Assembly: GCF_023898315.1 (NCBI RefSeq)
Contig: NC_064621.1
Coordinates: 533,159,383-533,223,382 of the forward strand
Length of the DNA stretch: 64,000 bases
Direction of reading: 5' to 3'
Origin: Schistocerca nitens
Taxonomy: Eukaryota; Arthropoda; Insecta; Orthoptera; Acrididae
Position numbers and translations under genes: made by a program. The notes under the pieces were generated by a model that was not told the origin of the DNA, did no database searches, and saw only the letters and a list, made by a program, of their open reading frames with translations. Shown piece by piece: positions 9,116 through 22,500 of the stretch. How positions within the stretch are numbered: position 1 is the first letter of the stretch; each line of letters opens with the position of its first letter.

Positions 9116-10344
9116 CACTGAAGCGCCAAAGAAACTGGTATAGGTATGCACATTCAAATACAGAGATATGTAAAGAGGCAGGATACGGCACTGCAGTCGA
9201 CAACACCTATAAAAGACAACAGGTGTCTGCTGCAGTTGTTAGATTAGTTACTGCTGCTATAATTGCGCGTTATCGAGATTTAAGGTAGTTTGAACGTGGT
9301 GTTATAGTCAGCATACAAGCGATGGGACACAGCATCTCCGAGGTAGCAGTGAAGTGGGGATTTCCTTGTACAACCATTTCATGTGAATATCAGGAATACG
9401 GTGAAACATCAAATCTCCAACATCTCTGTGGCCGGCGAAAACCCCTGCAAGAACGAGACCAATGACGACTGAAGAGAATCATTCAACATGACAGAACTGC
9501 AATCCTTCCGCAAACTGCTGCAGATTTCAATTCTGGGCCATCAACAAGTGTTTGCGTGCAAACCATTCAAACAAACATCATCGATATGGGCTTTCAGAGC
9601 TGAAGTCCCATTCATGTACCATTGATGACTGCATGACACAAAGCTTTACACCTCACCTGGGCCCATCAACACTGACAGTGGACTGTTAATGACTGGAAAC
9701 ATGTTGACTGTCGGACAAGTCTTGTTTCAAATTGTATGGAGTGGATGGTCGTGTATGCGTATGGAAACAACCTCATGATTCCATGGACCCTGCATGTCAG
9801 AAGGGGATTGTTCAAGGTGGTGGAGGCTCTGTAATGGTGTGGGGTGGGTGCAGTCAGAGTGATATGGGACCCTGACATGTCTAGATATGATGCCAACAGG
9901 TGACACTTACATAAGCATTCTGTCTAATCATCATCATCCTATGTTGTTCACTGCGCATTTCGACGTACTTGAGCAATTCCAGCAGGATAATGCGACACCC
10001 CACACGTCTAGGACTACTTCAGAGTGGCTGCAGGAGCACTCTCCTGAGTTTACACACTTCTGCTGGCCACGAAACTCTCCAGACATGAACATTATTGAGC
10101 GTATCTGAGGTGCCTTGCAACATGCTGTTCAGAACAGATTTCCACCCCCTCGTACTCTTACGGATTTATGGAGAGCCCTGCAAGATTCATGGTGTCAATT
10201 CCCACCAGGACTACTTCAGACATTAGTCGACTCCATGCCACATTGTGTTGTGCACTTCTGCGTGCTCGCGGGAGCCCTACACAATGTTAGGCAGAGCTCT
10301 ACACGATGTTAGACAGGTGTACCAGTTTCTTTGGCTCTTCAGTG
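9116..10344 (+). mobile_element. Tc1-type DNA transposon, decayed
   Basis: Terminal inverted repeats of about 25 bp are present: cactgaagcgccaaagaaac at the left, and the same with one change as reverse complement at the right. They are bounded by TA at 9114-9115 and 10345-10346, the Tc1/mariner target. The length of 1229 bp is normal for a complete element. Inside is a plus-strand transposase with several stops and frame changes. Confidence 0.9.
9280..10312 (+). pseudogene. Tc1-type transposase with DDE spacing of 36
   Basis: The transposase can be followed through several frames: an N-terminal helix-turn-helix region (SISEVAVKWGF near 9330), a first catalytic Asp at 9714-9716 (DKSCFKLYG; the usual following Glu is Lys), GGGGSVMVWGG near 9820, then a 73-residue frame at 9887-10108 with QQDNATPHTS and SPDMNIIERI ending in TGA. 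There are 36 residues between the second Asp and the Glu, unlike the 34 of classic Tc1, which suggests the DD36E subgroup. The C-terminus continues at 10115-10312 with LTDLWRALQDSW. Stops and frameshifts make it inactive. Confidence 0.75.
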
Positions 10345-10346
10345 TA

Positions 10347-10597
10347 GGACAAAGGGTGTCTGTTTCCCCTGCAGATCCAAGCCCATCTGTCAGACAAAGG
10401 ACGCCAGTACGCGCCTGTGGATATGTAAACATGTGTTTCACACTACAGGTAGTAACCAGTCTCATGACTTACATTCAGCAATATGAAAAACAATTTAAGA
10501 TGTATTCCGGAAGCTATTACTTACTGAGACACGTAGGGGCAGAATTGAAGTTGGCCCTTTGGTTTTCTCCTGACATTACATACCCCTGCCCCTACTC
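10347..10597. other. Spacer between the Tc1 element and the satellite
   Basis: About 250 bp with no monomer similarity that I can see in either orientation. The 167-codon frame at 10245-10748 spans the Tc1 end, this spacer and the first satellite unit, so it is a chance frame. Confidence 0.5.
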
Positions 10598-13168
10598 CAC
10601 AACTCAGCTGCCCCTGCAGACATTGGGTCTTAAATTTAGAATGCAACAAATCACTTATGTTAAGTATAATTTCGCAGGAAATTTAAAATCTAATGTAGTA
10701 GTTGCAATCCCCATAGTTAATATGTTATTTTTGACAATTCTACAGTGACAGCTCATTTTAAAGTGAAGGGGACATATAAAATGACCTGTAGCCCACACAT
10801 GCATGCACTACTGCAACTATTGAAACAGCTGTCTTAAGATTAAAAGTCTATCCTACCCTCTGAGATAACAGTTTAAACAATTCCTAAGTTTGAATCTGAA
10901 TTGTTCCAATGTTAAGACCACGTGAGCTACTCTTAAACAAATGATGGGAATAGGATAACAACAATTATTGCATAATTATTTCAACAGAAAACATGCTATG
11001 GAGAGTCTCCTTTCCATGGCCACAAACTATATGATCTCCAGTCTGTGTTAGTACGCTAGTTGTAGGAGCTGATTTGGGCCACACCACCACTAACAGTCAG
11101 AGAGGGCCGCTGGGCCGTCAGCTGCCAAGGTCCACCGTTTCCTTATGGTCAAATGACAATAGACATCAGCTATGTATCCACAGCACCTTGCCCATTGCTT
11201 GACTGATGTCAGTACTGGGCCATATTGCTAAGTGCACAACTCAGGTGCCCCCGCAGACATTGGGCCTTAAATTTAGAATGCAACCAATCACTTATGTTAA
11301 GTATAATTTCGCAGGAAATTTAAAATCTAATGTAGTAGTTGCAACCCCCATAGTTAATATGTTATTTGAGACAATTCTACAGTGACAGCTTATTTTAAAG
11401 TGAAGGGGACATATAAAATGACCTGTAGCCCACACATGCATGCACTACTGCAACTATTGAAACAGCTGTCTTAAGATTAAAAGTCTATCCTACCCTCTGA
11501 GATAACAGTTTAAACAATTCCTAAGTTTGAATCTGAATTGTTCCAATGTTAAGACCACGTGAGCTACTCTTAAACAAATGATGGGAATAGGATAACAACA
11601 ATTATTGCATAATTATTTCAACAGAAAACATGCTATGGAGAGTCTCCTTTCCATGGCCACAAACTATATGATCTCCAGTCTGTGTTAGTACGCTAGTTGT
11701 AGGAGCTGATTTGGGCCACACCACCACTAACAGTCAGAGAGGGCCGCTGGGCCGTCAGCTGCCAAGGTCCACCGTTTCCTTATGGTCAAATGACAATAGA
11801 CATCAGCTATGTATCCACAGCACCTTGCCCATTGCTTGACTGATGTCAGTACTGGGCCATATTGCCAAGTGCACAACTCAGGTGCCCCCACAGACATTGG
11901 GCCTTAAATTTAGAATGCAACAAATCACTTATGTTAAGTATAATTTCGCAGGAAATTTAAAATCTAATGTAGTAGTTGCAATCCCCATAGTTAATATGTT
12001 ATTTTTGACAATTCTACAGTGACAGCTCATTTTAAAGTGAAGGGGACATATAAAATGACCTGTAGCCCACACATGCATGCACTACTGCAACTATTGAAAC
12101 AGCTGTCTTAAGATTAAAAGTCTATCCTACCCTCTGAGATAACAGTTTAAACAATTCCTAAGTTTGAATCTGAATTGTTCCAATGTTAAGACCACCTGAG
12201 CTACTCTTAAACAAATGATGGGAATAGGATAACAACAATTATTGCATAATTATTTCAACAGAAAACATGCTATGGAGAGTCTCCTTTCCATGGCCACAAA
12301 CTATATGATCACCAGTCTGTGTTAGTACGCTAGTTGTAGGAGCTGATTTGGGCCACACCACCACTAACAGTCAGAGAGGGCCGCTGGGCCGTCAGCTGCC
12401 AAGGTCCACCGTTTCCTTATGGTCAAATGACAATAGACATCAGCTATGTATCCACAGCACCTTGCCCATTGCTTGACTGATGTCAGTACTGGGCCATATT
12501 GCCAAGTGCACAACTCAGGTGCCCCCGCAGACATTGGGCCTTAAATTTAGAATGCAACCAATCACTTATGTTAAGTATAATTTCGCAGGAAATTTAAAAT
12601 CTAATGTAGTAGTTGCAACTCCCATAGTTAATATGTTATTTGAGACAATTCTACAGTGACAGCTTATTTTAAAGTGAAGGGGACATATAAAATGACCTGT
12701 AGCCCACACATGCATGCACTACTGCAACTATTGAAACAGCTGTCTTAAGATTAAAAGTCTATCCTACCCTCTGAGATAACAGTTTAAACAATTCCTAAGT
12801 TTGAATCTGAATTGTTCCAATGTTAAGACCACCTGAGCTACTCTTAAACAAATGATGGGAATAGGATAACAACAATTATTGCATAATTATTTCAACAGAA
12901 AACATGCTATGGAGAGTCTCCTTTCCATGGCCACAAACTATATGATCACCAGTCTGTGTTAGTACGCTAGTTGTAGGAGCTGATTTGGGCCACACCACCA
13001 CTAACAGTCAGAGAGGGCCGCTGGGCCGTCAGCTGCCAAGGTCCACCGTTTCCTTATGGTCAAATGACAATAGACATCAGCTATGTATCCACAGCACCTT
13101 GCCCATTGCTTGACTGATGTCAGTACTGGGCCATATTGCCAAGTGCACAACTCAGGTGCCCCCGCAGA
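10598..13168 (+). repeat. Left-edge block: two alternating dimers
   Basis: Units 1 and 3 carry aacaaatcact + tttttgaca + ctcatttt. Units 2 and 4 carry aaccaatcact + tttgagaca + cttatttt. The pattern is therefore a 1274-bp dimer repeated twice. The first 30 bases have extra mismatches (cagctgcccctgcag, gggtctt), the decay usual at array edges. Units 1 and 2 also share gatctcc and ccacgtgag. Confidence 0.8.
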
Positions 13169-16100
13169 CATTGGGCCTTAAATTTAGAATGCAACAAATT
13201 ACTTATGTTAAGTATAATTTCGCAGGAAATTTAAAATCTAATGTAGTAGTTGCAATCCCCATAGTTAATATGTTATTTTTGACAATTCTACAGTGACAGC
13301 TCATTTTAAAGTGAAGGGGACATATAAAATGACCTGTAGCCCACACATGCATGCACTACTGCAACTATTGAAACAGCTGTCTTAAGATTAAAAGTCTATC
13401 CTACCCTCTGAGATAACAGTTTAAACAATTCCTAAGTTTGAATCTGAATTGTTCCAATGTTAAGACCACCTGAGCTACTCTTAAACAAATGATGGGAATA
13501 GGATAACAACAATTATTGCATAATTATTTCAACAGAAAACATGCTATGGAGAGTCTCCTTTCCATGGCCACAAACTATATGATCACCAGTCTGTGTTAGT
13601 ACGCTAGTTGTAGGAGCTGATTTGGGCCACACCACCACTAACAGTCAGAGAGGGCCGCTGGGCCGTCAGCTGCCAAGGTCCACCGTTTCCTTATGGTCAA
13701 ATGACAATAGACATCAGCTATGTATCCACAGCACCTTGCCCATTGCTTGACTGATGTCAGTACTGGGCCATATTGCCAAGTGCACAACTCAGGTGCCCCC
13801 GCAGACATTGGGCCTTAAATTTAGAATGCAACAAATTACTTATGTTAAGTATAATTTCGCAGGAAATTTAAAATCTAATGTAGTAGTTGCAATCCCCATA
13901 GTTAATATGTTATTTTTGACAATTCTACAGTGACAGCTCATTTTAAAGTGAAGGGGACATATAAAATGACCTGTAGCCCACACATGCATGCACTACTGCA
14001 ACTATTGAAACAGCTGTCTTAAGATTAAAAGTCTATCCTACCCTCTGAGATAACAGTTTAAACAATTCCTAAGTTTGAATCTGAATTGTTCCAATGTTAA
14101 GACCACCTGAGCTACTCTTAAACAAATGATGGGAATAGGATAACAACAATTATTGCATAATTATTTCAACAGAAAACATGCTATGGAGAGTCTCCTTTCC
14201 ATGGCCACAAACTATATGATCACCAGTCTGTGTTAGTACGCTAGTTGTAGGAGCTGATTTGGGCCACACCACCACTAACAGTCAGAGAGGGCCGCTGGGC
14301 CGTCAGCTGCCAAGGTCCACCGTTTCCTTATGGTCAAATGACAATAGACATCAGCTATGTATCCACAGCACCTTGCCCATTGCTTGACTGATGTCAGTAC
14401 TGGGCCATATTGCCAAGTGCACAACTCAGGTGCCCCCGCAGACATTGGGCCTTAAATTTAGAATGCAACAAATTACTTATGTTAAGTATAATTTCGCAGG
14501 AAATTTAAAATCTAATGTAGTAGTTGCAATCCCCATAGTTAATATGTTATTTTTGACAATTCTACAGTGACAGCTCATTTTAAAGTGAAGGGGACATATA
14601 AAATGACCTGTAGCCCACACATGCATGCACTACTGCAACTATTGAAACAGCTGTCTTAAGATTAAAAGTCTATCCTACCCTCTGAGATAACAGTTTAAAC
14701 AATTCCTAAGTTTGAATCTGAATTGTTCCAATGTTAAGACCACGTGAGCTACTCTTAAACAAATGATGGGAATAGGATAACAACAATTATTGCATAATTA
14801 TTTCAACAGAAAACATGCTATGGAGAGTCTCCTTTCCATGGCCACAAACTATATGATCACCAGTCTGTGTTAGTACGCTAGTTGTAGGAGCTGATTTGGG
14901 CCACACCACCACTAACAGTCAGAGAGGGCCGCTGGGCCGTCAGCTGCCAAGGTCCACCGTTTCCTTATGGTCAAATGACAATAGACATCAGCTATGTATC
15001 CACAGCACCTTGCCCATTGCTTGACTGATGTCAGTACTGGGCCATATTGCCAAGTGCACAACTCAGGTGCCCCCGCAGACATTGGGCCTTAAATTTAGAA
15101 TGCAACAAATTACTTATGTTAAGTATAATTTCGCAGGAAATTTAAAATCTAATGTAGTAGTTGCAATCCCCATAGTTAATATGTTATTTTTGACAATTCT
15201 ACAGTGACAGCTCATTTTAAAGTGAAGGGGACATATAAAATGACCTGTAGCCCACACATGCATGCACTACTGCAACTATTGAAACAGCTGTCTTAAGATT
15301 AAAAGTCTATCCTACCCTCTGAGATAACAGTTTAAACAATTCCTAAGTTTGAATCTGAATTGTTCCAATGTTAAGACCACCTGAGCTACTCTTAAACAAA
15401 TGATGGGAATAGGATAACAACAATTATTGCATAATTATTTCAACAGAAAACATGCTATGGAGAGTCTCCTTTCCATGGCCACAAACTATATGATCACCAG
15501 TCTGTGTTAGTACGCTAGTTGTAGGAGCTGATTTGGGCCACACCACCACTAACAGTCAGAGAGGGCCGCTGGGCCGTCAGCTGCCAAGGTCCACCGTTTC
15601 CTTATGGTCAAATGACAATAGACATCAGCTATGTATCCACAGCACCTTGCCCATTGCTTGACTGATGTCAGTACTGGGCCATATTGCCAAGTGCACAACT
15701 CAGGTGCCCCCGCAGACATTGGGCCTTAAATTTAGAATGCAACAAATTACTTATGTTAAGTATAATTTCGCAGGAAATTTAAAATCTAATGTAGTAGTTG
15801 CAATCCCCATAGTTAATATGTTATTTTTGACAATTCTACAGTGACAGCTCATTTTAAAGTGAAGGGGACATATAAAATGACCTGTAGCCCACACATGCAT
15901 GCACTACTGCAACTATTGAAACAGCTGTCTTAAGATTAAAAGTCTATCCTACCCTCTGAGATAACAGTTTAAACAATTCCTAAGTTTGAATCTGAATTGT
16001 TCCAATGTTAAGACCACCTGAGCTACTCTTAAACAAATGATGGGAATAGGATAACAACAATTATTGCATAATTATTTCAACAGAAAACATGCTATGGAGA

Positions 16101-19100
16101 GTCTCCTTTCCATGGCCACAAACTATATGATCACCAGTCTGTGTTAGTACGCTAGTTGTAGGAGCTGATTTGGGCCACACCACCACTAACAGTCAGAGAG
16201 GGCCGCTGGGCCGTCAGCTGCCAAGGTCCACCGTTTCCTTATGGTCAAATGACAATAGACATCAGCTATGTATCCACAGCACCTTGCCCATTGCTTGACT
16301 GATGTCAGTACTGGGCCATATTGCCAAGTGCACAACTCAGGTGCCCCCGCAGACATTGGGCCTTAAATTTAGAATGCAACAAATTACTTATGTTAAGTAT
16401 AATTTCGCAGGAAATTTAAAATCTAATGTAGTAGTTGCAATCCCCATAGTTAATATGTTATTTTTGACAATTCTACAGTGACAGCTCATTTTAAAGTGAA
16501 GGGGACATATAAAATGACCTGTAGCCCACACATGCATGCACTACTGCAACTATTGAAACAGCTGTCTTAAGATTAAAAGTCTATCCTACCCTCTGAGATA
16601 ACAGTTTAAACAATTCCTAAGTTTGAATCTGAATTGTTCCAATGTTAAGACCACCTGAGCTACTCTTAAACAAATGATGGGAATAGGATAACAACAATTA
16701 TTGCATAATTATTTCAACAGAAAACATGCTATGGAGAGTCTCCTTTCCATGGCCACAAACTATATGATCACCAGTCTGTGTTAGTACGCTAGTTGTAGGA
16801 GCTGATTTGGGCCACACCACCACTAACAGTCAGAGAGGGCCGCTGGGCCGTCAGCTGCCAAGGTCCACCGTTTCCTTATGGTCAAATGACAATAGACATC
16901 AGCTATGTATCCACAGCACCTTGCCCATTGCTTGACTGATGTCAGTACTGGGCCATATTGCCAAGTGCACAACTCAGGTGCCCCCGCAGACATTGGGCCT
17001 TAAATTTAGAATGCAACAAATTACTTATGTTAAGTATAATTTCGCAGGAAATTTAAAATCTAATGTAGTAGTTGCAATCCCCATAGTTAATATGTTATTT
17101 TTGACAATTCTACAGTGACAGCTCATTTTAAAGTGAAGGGGACATATAAAATGACCTGTAGCCCACACATGCATGCACTACTGCAACTATTGAAACAGCT
17201 GTCTTAAGATTAAAAGTCTATCCTACCCTCTGAGATAACAGTTTAAACAATTCCTAAGTTTGAATCTGAATTGTTCCAATGTTAAGACCACCTGAGCTAC
17301 TCTTAAACAAATGATGGGAATAGGATAACAACAATTATTGCATAATTATTTCAACAGAAAACATGCTATGGAGAGTCTCCTTTCCATGGCCACAAACTAT
17401 ATGATCACCAGTCTGTGTTAGTACGCTAGTTGTAGGAGCTGATTTGGGCCACACCACCACTAACAGTCAGAGAGGGCCGCTGGGCCGTCAGCTGCCAAGG
17501 TCCACCGTTTCCTTATGGTCAAATGACAATAGACATCAGCTATGTATCCACAGCACCTTGCCCATTGCTTGACTGATGTCAGTACTGGGCCATATTGCCA
17601 AGTGCACAACTCAGGTGCCCCCGCAGACATTGGGCCTTAAATTTAGAATGCAACAAATTACTTATGTTAAGTATAATTTCGCAGGAAATTTAAAATCTAA
17701 TGTAGTAGTTGCAATCCCCATAGTTAATATGTTATTTTTGACAATTCTACAGTGACAGCTCATTTTAAAGTGAAGGGGACATATAAAATGACCTGTAGCC
17801 CACACATGCATGCACTACTGCAACTATTGAAACAGCTGTCTTAAGATTAAAAGTCTATCCTACCCTCTGAGATAACAGTTTAAACAATTCCTAAGTTTGA
17901 ATCTGAATTGTTCCAATGTTAAGACCACCTGAGCTACTCTTAAACAAATGATGGGAATAGGATAACAACAATTATTGCATAATTATTTCAACAGAAAACA
18001 TGCTATGGAGAGTCTCCTTTCCATGGCCACAAACTATATGATCACCAGTCTGTGTTAGTACGCTAGTTGTAGGAGCTGATTTGGGCCACACCACCACTAA
18101 CAGTCAGAGAGGGCCGCTGGGCCGTCAGCTGCCAAGGTCCACCGTTTCCTTATGGTCAAATGACAATAGACATCAGCTATGTATCCACAGCACCTTGCCC
18201 ATTGCTTGACTGATGTCAGTACTGGGCCATATTGCCAAGTGCACAACTCAGGTGCCCCCGCAGACATTGGGCCTTAAATTTAGAATGCAACAAATTACTT
18301 ATGTTAAGTATAATTTCGCAGGAAATTTAAAATCTAATGTAGTAGTTGCAATCCCCATAGTTAATATGTTATTTTTGACAATTCTACAGTGACAGCTCAT
18401 TTTAAAGTGAAGGGGACATATAAAATGACCTGTAGCCCACACATGCATGCACTACTGCAACTATTGAAACAGCTGTCTTAAGATTAAAAGTCTATCCTAC
18501 CCTCTGAGATAACAGTTTAAACAATTCCTAAGTTTGAATCTGAATTGTTCCAATGTTAAGACCACGTGAGCTACTCTTAAACAAATGATGGGAATAGGAT
18601 AACAACAATTATTGCATAATTATTTCAACAGAAAACATGCTATGGAGAGTCTCCTTTCCATGGCCACAAACTATATGATCACCAGTCTGTGTTAGTACGC
18701 TAGTTGTAGGAGCTGATTTGGGCCACACCACCACTAACAGTCAGAGAGGGCCGCTGGGCCGTCAGCTGCCAAGGTCCACCGTTTCCTTATGGTCAAATGA
18801 CAATAGACATCAGCTATGTATCCACAGCACCTTGCCCATTGCTTGACTGATGTCAGTACTGGGCCATATTGCCAAGTGCACAACTCAGGTGCCCCCGCAG
18901 ACATTGGGCCTTAAATTTAGAATGCAACAAATTACTTATGTTAAGTATAATTTCGCAGGAAATTTAAAATCTAATGTAGTAGTTGCAATCCCCATAGTTA
19001 ATATGTTATTTTTGACAATTCTACAGTGACAGCTCATTTTAAAGTGAAGGGGACATATAAAATGACCTGTAGCCCACACATGCATGCACTACTGCAACTA

Positions 19101-19538
19101 TTGAAACAGCTGTCTTAAGATTAAAAGTCTATCCTACCCTCTGAGATAACAGTTTAAACAATTCCTAAGTTTGAATCTGAATTGTTCCAATGTTAAGACC
19201 ACCTGAGCTACTCTTAAACAAATGATGGGAATAGGATAACAACAATTATTGCATAATTATTTCAACAGAAAACATGCTATGGAGAGTCTCCTTTCCATGG
19301 CCACAAACTATATGATCACCAGTCTGTGTTAGTACGCTAGTTGTAGGAGCTGATTTGGGCCACACCACCACTAACAGTCAGAGAGGGCCGCTGGGCCGTC
19401 AGCTGCCAAGGTCCACCGTTTCCTTATGGTCAAATGACAATAGACATCAGCTATGTATCCACAGCACCTTGCCCATTGCTTGACTGATGTCAGTACTGGG
19501 CCATATTGCCAAGTGCACAACTCAGGTGCCCCCGCAGA
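13169..19538 (+). repeat. Homogeneous block of ten near-identical monomers (units 5-14)
   Basis: All ten units carry the linked pair caaattact and tttttgaca, with gatcacc and ccgcag. Only scattered changes break the uniformity, such as ccacgtgag in units 7 and 13. It is the most uniform segment of the array, consistent with recent local amplification or conversion. Confidence 0.8.
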
Positions 19539-22500
19539 CATTGGGCCTTAAATTTAGAATGCAACAAATCACTTATGTTAAGTATAATTTCGCAGGAAAT
19601 TTAAAATCTAATGTAGTAGTTGCAATCCCCATAGTTAATATGTTATTTGAGACAATTCTACAGTGACAGCTCATTTTAAAGTGAAGGGGACATATAAAAT
19701 GACCTGTAGCCCACACATGCATGCACTACTGCAACTATTGAAACAGCTGTCTTAAGATTAAAAGTCTATCCTACCCTCTGAGATAACAGTTTAAACAATT
19801 CCTAAGTTTGAATCTGAATTGTTCCAATGTTAAGACCACCTGAGCTACTCTTAAACAAATGATGGGAATAGGATAACAACAATTATTGCATAATTATTTC
19901 AACAGAAAACATGCTATGGAGAGTCTCCTTTCCATGGCCACAAACTATATGATCACCAGTCTGTGTTAGTACGCTAGTTGTAGGAGCTGATTTGGGCCAC
20001 ACCACCACTAACAGTCAGAGAGGGCCGCTGGGCCGTCAGCTGCCAAGGTCCACCGTTTCCTTATGGTCAAATGACAATAGACATCAGCTATGTATCCACA
20101 GCACCTTGCCCATTGCTTGACTGATGTCAGTACTGGGCCATATTGCCAAGTGCACAACTCAGGTGCCCCCGCAGACATTGGGCCTTAAATTTAGAATGCA
20201 ACAAATTACTTATGTTAAGTATAATTTCGCAGGAAATTTAAAATCTAATGTAGTAGTTGCAATCCCCATAGTTAATATGTTATTTTTGACAATTCTACAG
20301 TGACAGCTCATTTTAAAGTGAAGGGGACATATAAAATGACCTGTAGCCCACACATGCATGCACTACTGCAACTATTGAAACAGCTGTCTTAAGATTAAAA
20401 GTCTATCCTACCTTCTGAGATAACAGTTTAAACAATTCCTAAGTTTGAATCTGAATTGTTCCAATGTTAAGACCACCTGAGCTACTCTTAAACAAATGAT
20501 GGGAATAGGATAACAACAATTATTGCATAATTATTTCAACAGAAAACATGCTATGGAGAGTCTCCTTTCCATGGCCACAAACTATATGATCACCAGTCTG
20601 TGTTAGTACGCTAGTTGTAGGAGCTGATTTGGGCCACACCACCACTAACAGTCAGAGAGGGCCGCTGGGCCGTCAGCTGCCAAGGTCCACCGTTTCCTTA
20701 TGGTCAAATGACAATAGACATCAGCTATGTATCCACAGCACCTTGCCCATTGCTTGACTGATGTCAGTACTGGGCCATATTGCCAAGTGCACAACTCAGG
20801 TGCCCCCGCAGACATTGGGCCTTAAATTTAGAATGCAACAAATCACTTATGTTAAGTATAATTTCGCAGGAAATTTAAAATCTAATGTAGTAGTTGCAAT
20901 CCCCATAGTTAATATGTTATTTGAGACAATTCTACAGTGACAGCTCATTTTAAAGTGAAGGGGACATATAAAATGACCTGTAGCCCACACATGCATGCAC
21001 TACTGCAACTATTGAAACAGCTGTCTTAAGATTAAAAGTCTATCCTACCCTCTGAGATAACAGTTTAAACAATTCCTAAGTTTGAATCTGAATTGTTCCA
21101 ATGTTAAGACCACCTGAGCTACTCTTAAACAAATGATGGGAATAGGATAACAACAATTATTGCATAATTATTTCAACAGAAAACATGCTATGGAGAGTCT
21201 CCTTTCCATGGCCACAAACTATATGATCACCAGTCTGTGTTAGTACGCTAGTTGTAGGAGCTGATTTGGGCCACACCACCACTAACAGTCAGAGAGGGCC
21301 GCTGGGCCGTCAGCTGCCAAGGTCCACCGTTTCCTTATGGTCAAATGACAATAGACATCAGCTATGTATCCACAGCACCTTGCCCATTGCTTGACTGATG
21401 TCAGTACTGGGCCATATTGCCAAGTGCACAACTCAGGTGCCCCCGCAGACATTGGGCCTTAAATTTAGAATGCAACAAATCACTTATGTTAAGTATAATT
21501 TCGCAGGAAATTTAAAATCTAATGTAGTAGTTGCAATCCCCATAGTTAATATGTTATTTGAGACAATTCTACAGTGACAGCTCATTTTAAAGTGAAGGGG
21601 ACATATAAAATGACCTGTAGCCCACACATGCATGCACTACTGCAACTATTGAAACAGCTGTCTTAAGATTAAAAGTCTATCCTACCCTCTGAGATAACAG
21701 TTTAAACAATTCCTAAGTTTGAATCTGAATTGTTCCAATGTTAAGACCACCTGAGCTACTCTTAAACAAATGATGGGAATAGGATAACAACAATTATTGC
21801 ATAATTATTTCAACAGAAAACATGCTATGGAGAGTCTCCTTTCCATGGCCACAAACTATATGATCACCAGTCTGTGTTAGTACGCTAGTTGTAGGAGCTG
21901 ATTTGGGCCACACCACCACTAACAGTCAGAGAGGGCCGCTGGGCCGTCAGCTGCCAAGGTCCACCGTTTCCTTATGGTCAAATGACAATAGACATCAGCT
22001 ATGTATCCACAGCACCTTGCCCATTGCTTGACTGATGTCAGTACTGGGCCATATTGCCAAGTGCACAACTCAGGTGCCCCCGCAGACATTGGGCCTTAAA
22101 TTTAGAATGCAACAAATTACTTATGTTAAGTATAATTTCGCAGGAAATTTAAAATCTAATGTAGTAGTTGCAATCCCCATAGTTAATATGTTATTTTTGA
22201 CAATTCTACAGTGACAGCTCATTTTAAAGTGAAGGGGACATATAAAATGACCTGTAGCCCACACATGCATGCACTACTGCAACTATTGAAACAGCTGTCT
22301 TAAGATTAAAAGTCTATCCTACCCTCTGAGATAACAGTTTAAACAATTCCTAAGTTTGAATCTGAATTGTTCCAATGTTAAGACCACCTGAGCTACTCTT
22401 AAACAAATGATGGGAATAGGATAACAACAATTATTGCATAATTATTTCAACAGAAAACATGCTATGGAGAGTCTCCTTTCCATGGCCACAAACTATATGA

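Noticed and set aside
10245..10748. 167-codon plus-strand frame
   Set aside because: It spans the Tc1 right end, a spacer and the first satellite unit. It has no motif, and the satellite part would have to be coding in only one of 63 copies.
11300..11320. CENP-B box in the satellite
   Set aside because: tttcgcaggaaattta shares TTCG and one A with the box, but lacks the CGGG half. No other match in the monomer.
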